NCBI GenBank assembly: GCA_005217565.1
Contig: SJCO01000001.1
Coordinates: 623,893-687,892 of the forward strand
Reading direction: 5' to 3'
Length of the DNA: 64,000 nt
Source: Puteibacter caeruleilacunae
GTDB lineage: Bacteria > Bacteroidota > Bacteroidia > Bacteroidales > Prolixibacteraceae
Under the pieces are notes generated by a model. It saw only the letters and a list, made by a program, of their open reading frames with translations, ran no database searches and was not told where the DNA came from. Each line of letters starts with the position of its first letter. The first letter of the stretch is position 1. A program made the position numbers and the translations under genes. Below are positions 7,698-14,905 of this stretch, piece after piece.

Positions 7698-9182
7698 ATG
7701 GAAAAATATTTTCTGGGGATAGATAATGGAGGTACAATGTCAAAAGCAGCATTGTTTAATGCTCAAGGAGATGAGATCGCTGCCGCAGGTAAAGCTGTAG
7801 AGACTATTGTTCTTCATAAAAGTTGGAGTGAGCGTAGTGCAATAACCATGTGGAATGATACATTAGAGGTTGTTAAACGCGTTATTGAGAAGTCGGGTGT
7901 ACCAGCCGAGCAGATTGCAGGGATTGCATGTACCGGACATGGTAATGGTATGTATATGATTGATGAGCAAGGTGAACCTGTTCGAAATGCGATTAACTCA
8001 ACTGATACAAGAGCTCAGATCTATATTGACAATTGGAATAATCAAGGATTAAACGAGGATGTATTGCCTTACACAACACAGAGTCTATGGGCTGCCCAGC
8101 CTAATGCATTGCTTTGTTGGTTGCGTGATAATGAACCAACTGTTATGGAGCGTGCCCGTTGGGTTCTAATGGCGAAAGATTTTATCCGTTTCAAGTTAAC
8201 AGGTAATGTGCATGCCGAAATTACCGATATGTCGGGGACAAGCTTGATGAATGTTGTGAGTGGACAATATGATGATAAAGTACTTGAATTATTTGGAATA
8301 GAGGAGTATGGTTATCTGTTGCCACCGTTAATTGGCTCAACTGAAGTTGCTGGATATACAACAAAAGAGGTTACTGAGCAGACTGGGCTGTTGGAAGGAA
8401 TCCCAGTCGTTGGAGGAATGTTTGATATTGATGCATGTGGATTAGCTTCAGGTATCGTTGATAAAGGGCAGATGTCGTTGGTTGTTGGAACCTGGGGGAA
8501 TAATCAATATATCGCACGTAAGCCTTTGATCGATAAAGATCTGTTTATGACTAGTGCTTATGCAATTCCAGGATGGTATTTAATGCTGGAAGGTAGTCCT
8601 ACATCTGCAAGTAATCTGGAGTGGTTCATTCGTAATTTTATGAATGCTGAGCAGGAAAAACTAGGAGACGATTTTTACCCTTGGTTAAATGAGCAGGTTG
8701 CGAATGTTTCACCTGCAGAAAGTGAAGTGATATTCCATCCGTTTTTATATGGATGTAACGAGGAGTCTACCCTGAGTGCTGGATTTTATAACCTTGGTGG
8801 AGAGCATACAAAGTTTCATTTATTGAGAGCAGTATATGAGGGAATTGTATTTGCGCATAAGCGACATATCGATCGTTTATTGAATTTTAGAGAGAAACCA
8901 GAAGTTATTCGTTGTACTGGAGGAGCTACTCAAAGTGAAGTGTGGATGCAGATGTTTGCTGACGTAATTGGAATTCCGGTAGAGGTTCCCGGAGGTACCC
9001 AGCTTGGGGCTCTTGGGGCTGCGATGGCTGCTAGTGTTGGTGTTGGAGAGTATGAGAGCTTGCAGGATGCTGTTCGTTATATGACAAAGATGGAATCAAG
9101 ATATGAACCAGATCTGGATAGGGGAAGTGTATATCAGGCTAAATATGAGAAATATAAAGAAATCATTCGTTGTTTAAACTAA
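7698..9182 (+). CDS. FGGY family carbohydrate kinase
   Basis: A 494-residue kinase of the usual FGGY length. The N-terminal phosphate loop is 'LGIDNGGTMSKAALF', and the second-domain ATP-binding region is 'VIRCTGGATQSEVWMQMFAD' followed by 'GGTQLGALGAAMAA'. The 'GIACTGHGNGMYMIDEQGEP' segment resembles the L-xylulose/3-keto-gulonate kinase branch (LyxK-like). It should phosphorylate a sugar or polyol brought in by the preceding permease, two bases upstream. The aspartate in 'GGMFDIDACGLA' is a good candidate for the catalytic base. I cannot choose between xylulose, lyxose, ribulose or another substrate from sequence. Confidence 0.88.
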   Translation: MEKYFLGIDNGGTMSKAALFNAQGDEIAAAGKAVETIVLHKSWSERSAITMWNDTLEVVKRVIEKSGVPAEQIAGIACTGHGNGMYMIDEQGEPVRNAINSTDTRAQIYIDNWNNQGLNEDVLPYTTQSLWAAQPNALLCWLRDNEPTVMERARWVLMAKDFIRFKLTGNVHAEITDMSGTSLMNVVSGQYDDKVLELFGIEEYGYLLPPLIGSTEVAGYTTKEVTEQTGLLEGIPVVGGMFDIDACGLASGIVDKGQMSLVVGTWGNNQYIARKPLIDKDLFMTSAYAIPGWYLMLEGSPTSASNLEWFIRNFMNAEQEKLGDDFYPWLNEQVANVSPAESEVIFHPFLYGCNEESTLSAGFYNLGGEHTKFHLLRAVYEGIVFAHKRHIDRLLNFREKPEVIRCTGGATQSEVWMQMFADVIGIPVEVPGGTQLGALGAAMAASVGVGEYESLQDAVRYMTKMESRYEPDLDRGSVYQAKYEKYKEIIRCLN

Positions 9183-9194
9183 TACTGACGACTC

Positions 9195-10235
9195 ATGAAT
9201 AGAAGACAAATAATCGTATCAAGTTTTGTTTTAGGAATAGCCGTATTGTTAATGGGCTGTTCGGGTGGACTAAAAACTCCAACATTAGCGTTTGGTAAAC
9301 CATTGCCAGATAAATATAATAGTCCGGATGGAATGACTTTAGGAAAGGATAACTGCATTTATCTTTCGATGAATAATGTGAATGATTTTACTCATCCAGC
9401 AAAGGTGTTATGCATAACAGAAGATGACCAGCTTGAGGAAATTGTTCAATTACCTGCGCATCCTGAGACTGGAGTTGCCAGTCCACTAGGATTAGTATTT
9501 GCTTCAGACGGGAATTTGTATGTTTCCGACAATCAGTCGTTCGCATCTGAAAAACCGGGGCTTTCACGTATTATCAAAGTTACAATGAATAATGGTAAAG
9601 CTACAGGTTGTAAAGTGGTTGCCTTAGGATTTAATATGGCAAATGGTATTACAACTAAGGGAGACCGTATTTACATTGCTGAAACAAATTTGAATGCTGG
9701 GAAGCCTCATAAGAGTGGTGTGTATTCATTCACATTGGCTGAATTGAACAGTGAATCTCCAATAGTTGTTAAAGGACTAGGTGATTCTCATCTTATTACT
9801 TCGTTTGTAACTAAAAATGAAGATCACCCTGTTGGCGCAAATGGAGTCGCTTTCAATTCTAAAGGTGAGCTATTCGTATGTAATTTTGGAGATGCTCAGG
9901 TATTGAAGTTTATTGTCGATGATAATGCTAAGGTGCAGTCGCAAGAAATCTTTGCACAAGGAGGAGGCATGATGTCGGTTGATGGAATGCAGATCGACAA
10001 AGAAGATAACCTTTGGATTGCTGATTTTCTAGGTAATGCAGTGGTTAAGATTTCACCAACAGGAGAGGTGATGATTGTTTCAAAGAATGGTCAGACAGAT
10101 GGCGCTAATGGTGAATTAGATGCACCTTCTGAGTGTATCCGTCGTGGAGATCGTGTATATGTTTCAAATATTGATCTTACATATGGCGATAATAAAGCAG
10201 ATAAGGTTCATACCATGTCGTTGATTGAATTATAA
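9195..10235 (+). CDS. SMP-30/gluconolactonase-like beta-propeller lipoprotein
   Basis: A 346-residue protein with a lipoprotein signal and lipobox 'LLMGCSGG' (Cys22), so it is tethered to a membrane and faces the periplasm or surface. The repeated 'SPDGMTLGKDNCIYLSMN', 'PLGLVFASDGNLYVSDNQ', 'GANGVAFNSKGELFVCNF' and 'VDGMQIDKEDNLWIADFLG' units form blades of a six-bladed propeller of the SMP-30/NHL class. Family members hydrolyse lactones or related esters using a bound divalent metal, but many have no known activity. It starts 12 bases after the kinase and belongs to the same operon. It might open a sugar lactone outside the cytoplasm; that is inference. Confidence 0.75.
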   Translation: MNRRQIIVSSFVLGIAVLLMGCSGGLKTPTLAFGKPLPDKYNSPDGMTLGKDNCIYLSMNNVNDFTHPAKVLCITEDDQLEEIVQLPAHPETGVASPLGLVFASDGNLYVSDNQSFASEKPGLSRIIKVTMNNGKATGCKVVALGFNMANGITTKGDRIYIAETNLNAGKPHKSGVYSFTLAELNSESPIVVKGLGDSHLITSFVTKNEDHPVGANGVAFNSKGELFVCNFGDAQVLKFIVDDNAKVQSQEIFAQGGGMMSVDGMQIDKEDNLWIADFLGNAVVKISPTGEVMIVSKNGQTDGANGELDAPSECIRRGDRVYVSNIDLTYGDNKADKVHTMSLIEL

Positions 10236-10259
10236 GAATAATGATAAAATAATAGAAAG

Positions 10260-10991
10260 ATGAAGAATTTGTTTAAACTATGTGTTGTAGCTGTTTGTCT
10301 TGCTGTTGTGGGATGTAACGTTACAGGGAAAACAAGTGACGATAAGGCTACATGCTCATCTGAGTGTACAGCTAAGGAGCAAAAAAAGTGTAAGAGTATG
10401 ATCACCTTTAAGAACGAAGATTTTTATAAGGCCAACGGAGAGTTTGATGTTGAGAAAGGAAAAGCAGCTATTATCAGTTTGATGAAATATCATGGATATC
10501 CTGTTTATCCTGGTATTGAAAAAACATTATGGGTAAGTGACTATGGAACTGGTCAATTTACCAAATTGGGATTAGCAGCTAATATGTTTAAGAATAATGA
10601 GGATGATCACTATATGTTGATGGATCTTTTCTTATTGCCCGGACAGATGCTGCCAGAGCATTGGCATCTTGATGGAGAGACAAATCCAGCAAAAAGAGAA
10701 GGTTGGTTGATTCGCTGGGGGAAAAGTTATGTTGTAGGTGTTGGAGAGGACAATATGGCTGAGTATCCAGAGGTTAAAGTTCCTAAAATTCATATGAATG
10801 GTGAAGTAACTACAAAGCATGTTGTTGCAGCTACCCCTGGTGTTTTTGTTCCTCTAAAAGAGGTATATACAAGACATTGGCAGTTTGGCGGACCAGAAGG
10901 GGCTATCATTACGGAGGTTGCTAATGTGCATACCGATGCAGCGGTACGTCATTCAGATAAGGCTGTAAATGCATATTTCCTTGGAGAATAG
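10260..10991 (+). CDS. D-lyxose isomerase-like cupin, predicted lipoprotein
   Basis: A 243-residue protein: signal peptide and lipobox 'LAVVGCN' (Cys19), a Cys/Lys-rich linker (about 20-46), then a single cupin domain. The metal ligands can be picked out as His134, His136 and Glu147 in 'EHWHLDGETNPAKREG', with His206 in 'YTRHWQFGG'. The spacing of the first three (2 and 11) is that of the B. subtilis YdaE-type D-lyxose/D-mannose isomerases as I recall them (His69, His71, Glu82, His137). Those enzymes are cytoplasmic, so a lipid anchor is odd. It is last in the permease operon, 24 bases after the propeller gene, and ends before a terminator. Function as a periplasmic sugar isomerase or sugar-binding protein is inferred. 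Confidence 0.7.
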   Translation: MKNLFKLCVVAVCLAVVGCNVTGKTSDDKATCSSECTAKEQKKCKSMITFKNEDFYKANGEFDVEKGKAAIISLMKYHGYPVYPGIEKTLWVSDYGTGQFTKLGLAANMFKNNEDDHYMLMDLFLLPGQMLPEHWHLDGETNPAKREGWLIRWGKSYVVGVGEDNMAEYPEVKVPKIHMNGEVTTKHVVAATPGVFVPLKEVYTRHWQFGGPEGAIITEVANVHTDAAVRHSDKAVNAYFLGE

Positions 10992-11022
10992 ATCATTGTT
11001 TTAATTGCTTATTAATACATCA

Positions 11023-11055
11023 AGGAGGGTGGACGTAGTTCATCCTCTTTTTTTA
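11023..11055 (+). terminator. Intrinsic terminator of the permease-kinase operon
   Basis: GAGGGTGGA pairs with TTCATCCTC (two G-U pairs), followed by seven T residues. It separates the operon that starts at 6466 from the SDR-DeoC operon. Confidence 0.7.
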
Positions 11056-11438
11056 AAATAAATATATCCGATATACCTGCATATTCTGTCTGTTTCTTTT
11101 GGCGCTTAACAAATGTCATATTCTACTCACCATTATTAATATGTCTTAAGTACAGATTTGCTGAATCTGATTATTCATAAAGACACATCATGTGAACATT
11201 ACTTATTCGTTTATAGGGAACTTAGTATTGTGTCTGAAGGTCTCAAAATGTATTCAGAACAATTAGAAATGGTTAAAAATCTTTAAAAAGGGAAAAAAAA
11301 GTGATAAAACTTGTAATAAAAAGCGAAAAGAAATATATTTGAAAACAAAAAGAAAAGTAAAAGAAAACAAAAGAGAAATAAAAAGGTAAAAAATGAGTGT
11401 TTTTCGAAATGCTTTTTATCGGTTAAAACTAACAAACA
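11056..11438 (+). promoter_or_regulatory. Leader/promoter region of the SDR-deoC operon with a long A/G-rich tract
   Basis: No gene is seen. The right part (about 11284-11394) is almost pure A and G on the + strand, with many A-runs of three to eight. It would lie in the promoter or 5' leader of the gene starting at 11439. The left part (11056-11280) is AT-rich and otherwise unremarkable. I could not place a consensus promoter. Confidence 0.5.
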
Positions 11439-12209
11439 ATGCAAAAAGAATTTGAAGGAAAAGTTGCACTAATTACAGGAGCAACAGGAGCAATTGGAAA
11501 AGGAGTTGCTATTAAATTAAAGAATCAGGGTGCTAAAGTATTTATCTCTGACTTGAAACAGGAAATGGTAGATGAAGTATGTGCTGAACTTGGATGTGCA
11601 GGATTGGCTGCTGATGTAACCAACGAAGGACAAGTTAAACAAGTTGTTGAGAAGGTTACTGAGACTTATGGTGCTGTTGATATTCTTGTAAATGTTGCTG
11701 GAATCATCGGAACAGGTGCTGTTGAAGATCTTACGGAGGATGTATGGGATCAGATGTTTGCTGTAAATTGTAAAGGATCATTCTTCTTTACAAAGTATAT
11801 TGTTCCTCAGATGAAAGAAAAAGGAGCTGGTAAGATTATTAACTTTTCTTCAAAATCAGGAAAGACAGGATCAGCTTTGATGAGCCATTACTGTGCTGCT
11901 AAAGGAGCTATAATTGCCTTCACACAAGCATTAGCTTATGAGTTGGCTTCTCACAATATCAATGTTAATTGTCTATGTCCTGGAATTACTGATAATACAG
12001 GTGTTTGGAACACATGTTCTGCAGGGTATATTAAGGATATGAATTTACCTCGTGAGGAGGTTGTAGACAAGTTTACTGCAAAGATTCCTTTGGGACGATT
12101 GGCATCGATTGAAGATGTTTCAAGTGTTACTGTTTTTCTTGCCTCTAAAGGAGCAGATTATATGACAGGACAAGCGATCAATGTAACTGGTGGACGTGAA
12201 ATGCATTAA
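11439..12209 (+). CDS. SDR family NAD(P)-dependent oxidoreductase (sugar dehydrogenase-like)
   Basis: A 256-residue classical short-chain dehydrogenase. The cofactor motif is 'TGATGAIGKG' (13-22), the usual NNAG is 'NVAG' (85-88), and the catalytic Tyr151-x3-Lys155 is in 'SHYCAAKG' with Ser137/138 before it. The C-terminus 'YMTGQAINVTGG' closes the fold. Asp38 at the end of beta-2 ('FISDLK') suggests preference for NAD(H). Such enzymes oxidise sugars or polyols or reduce keto sugars in the cytoplasm. It is first in a four-gene operon with a DeoC aldolase, a zinc alcohol dehydrogenase and a second SDR; the genes are 10-13 bases apart. Confidence 0.88.
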   Translation: MQKEFEGKVALITGATGAIGKGVAIKLKNQGAKVFISDLKQEMVDEVCAELGCAGLAADVTNEGQVKQVVEKVTETYGAVDILVNVAGIIGTGAVEDLTEDVWDQMFAVNCKGSFFFTKYIVPQMKEKGAGKIINFSSKSGKTGSALMSHYCAAKGAIIAFTQALAYELASHNINVNCLCPGITDNTGVWNTCSAGYIKDMNLPREEVVDKFTAKIPLGRLASIEDVSSVTVFLASKGADYMTGQAINVTGGREMH

Positions 12210-12220
12210 TATATAAAGCG

Positions 12221-12907
12221 ATGAGTACCTATACAAAAGAACAAGTGGCAAAGACAATTGATCATGCAGTCTTAAAGCCAGAATTTACAGATAATGATTT
12301 ACGTGCACATGCAGCTATGTGTATCGAACAAGGAGTATATAGCATGTGCGTTAAGCCATGCGATGTTAAAATGGCTGCCGAGCTATTAAAGGATAGTGAT
12401 GTAAAAGTTTCATGTGTTTTGAGTTTTCCTCACGGTGCTGATGCTACTAGTGTAAAAGCTTTCCAAGCCAAGCAGGCTATTGAAGATGGTGTGCAAGAGA
12501 TCGATATGGTAATGAATATTGGTAAATTCATGTCGGAAGATTATGCATATGTAAAGTCAGATATTGAAGCAGTGGTTAAAGAAGCACATGCAAACGGCGT
12601 AAAAGTTAAGGTAATTCAGGAAAGCGGATTCCTATCTAAAGAGCAGGTTGCAAAGGCTTGTGAATTGTCGTATGAAGCAGGTGCTGATTTTGTTAAGACA
12701 TCCACTGGATTCGGTCCTGGAAGTGCAACAACTGAGATTATCCAGGTGATGATTGAAACAGTAGGATCGAAGATGGAAGTTAAACCATCAGGAGGAATTC
12801 GTTCGTGGGAGACTGCTGTTGGATATTTAGAGCAAGGAGTAGATCGTTTAGGAGTAGGGTCTACTGAAGCTGTATTGAACGGTTCAACTGCTACAGGAGA
12901 ATATTAA
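12221..12907 (+). CDS. deoC: Deoxyribose-phosphate aldolase (DeoC/DERA family)
   Basis: A 228-residue class I aldolase. Family residues are visible: Asp95 in 'EIDMVMNIG' (equivalent to Asp102 of E. coli DERA), the Schiff-base Lys159 in 'FVKTSTGFGPG', and the second lysine Lys188 in 'VKPSGGIR'. DERA cleaves 2-deoxyribose-5-phosphate into acetaldehyde and glyceraldehyde-3-phosphate. In this operon, between two SDRs, a zinc dehydrogenase and upstream sugar kinases, it may instead split another deoxy- or keto-sugar phosphate; DeoC relatives with other substrates, such as LsrF, are known. I start it at the ATG at 12221, eleven bases after the previous stop. Confidence 0.9.
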   Translation: MSTYTKEQVAKTIDHAVLKPEFTDNDLRAHAAMCIEQGVYSMCVKPCDVKMAAELLKDSDVKVSCVLSFPHGADATSVKAFQAKQAIEDGVQEIDMVMNIGKFMSEDYAYVKSDIEAVVKEAHANGVKVKVIQESGFLSKEQVAKACELSYEAGADFVKTSTGFGPGSATTEIIQVMIETVGSKMEVKPSGGIRSWETAVGYLEQGVDRLGVGSTEAVLNGSTATGEY

Positions 12908-12919
12908 ACCGTAGAAAAT

Positions 12920-13957
12920 ATGAAAGCAGTTAGATATTATGGTCCTGGGGATATCCGTATTGATGATATCCCTAAACCAACATTACAGGATGACGAACTA
13001 TTGATCAAAGTAGACGCATGTGCTGTGTGTGGTTCTGATTTGAAGGCCTTTAATGTAGGAAATCCAAGGTTGAAACCACCTATCGTGATGGGACACGAGT
13101 TTACAGGAGCAATCGTTGGTGTTGGAGGTTCAGTGGCGGATTTCGAAGAAGGAGATCGCATCGTGATGGCTACTAGTATTAGTTGTGGAGAATGTGTGTA
13201 TTGTCAGAAAGGGTGGACTAACTTGTGTGTAAACCTTGCACCAATGGGATTCCATTTTAATGGAGGAATGGCTGAATATACTGTAATTCCAGGACAGGCA
13301 ATAAAGAATGGACACGTTGTTAAGGTTCCTCAAGATATTTCAGCTGACTATGCTGCTCTTGCTGAACCATTAAGTTGTGCTGTAAATTCAATCGATAAAT
13401 GTGATATTAGTTCGGGAGATACAGTACTTATAATGGGGGCCGGACCAATGGGGATTTTAAATGCTTGTGTTGCACGTTACTCCGGAGCTGGTAAAATCAT
13501 TATGACAGAGATTAATGATGCACGACTAGAACAGGCCTCTGCATTTGATATTGATCTATTGGTGAATACTTCAAAAGAGAACCTGGAAGAGATTATTCGC
13601 AATGAAACCAATGGTGTAGGTGCTGATATTGTCATTGTATCTGCCCCTGCTGCTGCTCCTCAAGAAGAAGCTTTGAGTTTGGTGCGTAAGAATGGTACCG
13701 TATGTTTATTCGCATCATTGCCGGCAGGACAAAGTAATTTGAATATTGATAGTCGTTTAATTCATTATAATGAAATAAAACTGACTGGAAGTAGTGATTC
13801 TACAGCTGTTCATGTTAGAAAAGCGGTTGAAATGCTTGCAAATCCTAAATTCCCTGCAGACAAAATTGCTTCACATATCTTATCTTTAGAGAAAATTGAC
13901 GAAGCATTTAAGTTGATGAAATCGGGAGAGGCATTGCGCGTCGTTCTTAAACCATAA
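12920..13957 (+). CDS. Zinc-dependent alcohol dehydrogenase (polyol/sorbitol dehydrogenase type)
   Basis: A 345-residue medium-chain dehydrogenase. The catalytic zinc ligands are Cys37, His59 and Glu60 ('CAVCGSD' and 'MGHEFTG'), the structural zinc is held by Cys89, Cys92, Cys95 and Cys103 ('CGECVYCQKGWTNLC'), and the cofactor site is 'MGAGPMGIL'. Closest in feel to L-iditol, galactitol-1-phosphate and threonine dehydrogenases. It probably oxidises a secondary hydroxyl of a polyol or sugar phosphate in the cytoplasm. It follows deoC by 12 bases and precedes the second SDR by 11, which places it in one pathway with them. Confidence 0.88.
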   Translation: MKAVRYYGPGDIRIDDIPKPTLQDDELLIKVDACAVCGSDLKAFNVGNPRLKPPIVMGHEFTGAIVGVGGSVADFEEGDRIVMATSISCGECVYCQKGWTNLCVNLAPMGFHFNGGMAEYTVIPGQAIKNGHVVKVPQDISADYAALAEPLSCAVNSIDKCDISSGDTVLIMGAGPMGILNACVARYSGAGKIIMTEINDARLEQASAFDIDLLVNTSKENLEEIIRNETNGVGADIVIVSAPAAAPQEEALSLVRKNGTVCLFASLPAGQSNLNIDSRLIHYNEIKLTGSSDSTAVHVRKAVEMLANPKFPADKIASHILSLEKIDEAFKLMKSGEALRVVLKP

Positions 13958-13968
13958 AACTCAGGAAG

Positions 13969-14730
13969 ATGAAGACAAATTTATCAAATAAAGTTGTTCT
14001 GGTAACAGGAGGAAGTCGTGGTATTGGCAAAGCTATTTGTCTGGCTTTTGCAGCTGAGGGAGCAAAAGTGGCTGTTAACTATGTGTCAAACAAAGAAAAA
14101 GCAGAAGAAGTAGTAGCCAAGATAAAAGAAGATTATCAAGTTGATGCTTTTGCAATAAAAGCCAATATGGCTGTAGAGCAAGAGGTGTTGGATATGATTG
14201 CTCAAGTAACTGCCCAGTTAGGGAAAATTGATGTTCTTGTTAATAACGCGGCATATTGTCCTGGAGGTCCAATCTCTTCTTACTCGGTTGAAGAATGGGA
14301 AAAAACATTTGGTATTAATGTTACCGGAATGTTTGTTGCTAGTCGTGAAGTCGTGAAACAATGGCAAGACGACCAGGTTAAAGGAAGTATCGTAAACATT
14401 GCGTCTCAAGCTGCTTTTAGAGGCTCTACTACTGGACATCTGCCATACGACAGTAGTAAAGGTGCTATGGTATCATTCACCATTGGACTGGCTAGAGAAG
14501 TAGCGAAGCAGGGCATCCGTGTAAATGGAGTAGCTCCTGGTTTAGTACGTACCGAAATGGTTGCTGAAACCTGGGAGAAAAGAAAAGAGGGCTATCTGGC
14601 TAGAATACCATTGTATCGTATTGCAGAGCCAGAGGAAATTGCTAACGTAGCTGTTTTCCTTGCGTCCGATGCTGCGAGCTACATTACTGGTTCTACAATT
14701 GATGTTAGTGGAGGAATGATTATGCGATAG
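13969..14730 (+). CDS. SDR family oxidoreductase (3-oxoacyl-ACP reductase/glucose dehydrogenase type)
   Basis: A 253-residue short-chain dehydrogenase with 'VTGGSRGIGKAI' (12-23), 'VNNAA' (91-95), and catalytic Tyr160-x3-Lys164 in 'LPYDSSKGAM'. It ends in 'YITGSTIDVSGG'. The basic residues after the glycine motif and the absence of an acidic residue at the end of beta-2 ('VAVNYVSNKEKAEE') suggest NADP use. Last gene of the SDR-deoC-ADH-SDR operon. It differs clearly from the first SDR of the operon, so the two probably act on different steps. Confidence 0.87.
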   Translation: MKTNLSNKVVLVTGGSRGIGKAICLAFAAEGAKVAVNYVSNKEKAEEVVAKIKEDYQVDAFAIKANMAVEQEVLDMIAQVTAQLGKIDVLVNNAAYCPGGPISSYSVEEWEKTFGINVTGMFVASREVVKQWQDDQVKGSIVNIASQAAFRGSTTGHLPYDSSKGAMVSFTIGLAREVAKQGIRVNGVAPGLVRTEMVAETWEKRKEGYLARIPLYRIAEPEEIANVAVFLASDAASYITGSTIDVSGGMIMR

Positions 14731-14771
14731 CGCATAAAAAAGTTCTACATTAAAAAGACTCTCAAATTCTT

Positions 14772-14815
14772 TTAGCCAGGATATGTTGCAATGCAGCATT
14801 GTTATACCTGGCTAA
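14772..14815. terminator. Long inverted repeat after the SDR-deoC operon (possible terminator)
   Basis: TTAGCCAGGATATGTTGCAA and its partner ending CCTGGCTAA form an imperfect stem of about 19 pairs with a small loop. There is no T-run on the right. It lies 41 bases after the last stop codon and could protect the transcript end. Confidence 0.5.
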
Positions 14816-14905
14816 GGAATGTTCTTACTTGTATGGATTCATATAGTATTCCGTGCAATGCATTACTATTATTAACTTACTACCAATCATTATAATTATC
14901 GCATT

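Noticed and set aside
12221-12907. Simple nucleoside-salvage reading of deoC
   Set aside because: No thymidine phosphorylase, purine nucleoside phosphorylase, deoxyribomutase or cytidine deaminase is present nearby, and the operon partners are sugar dehydrogenases.
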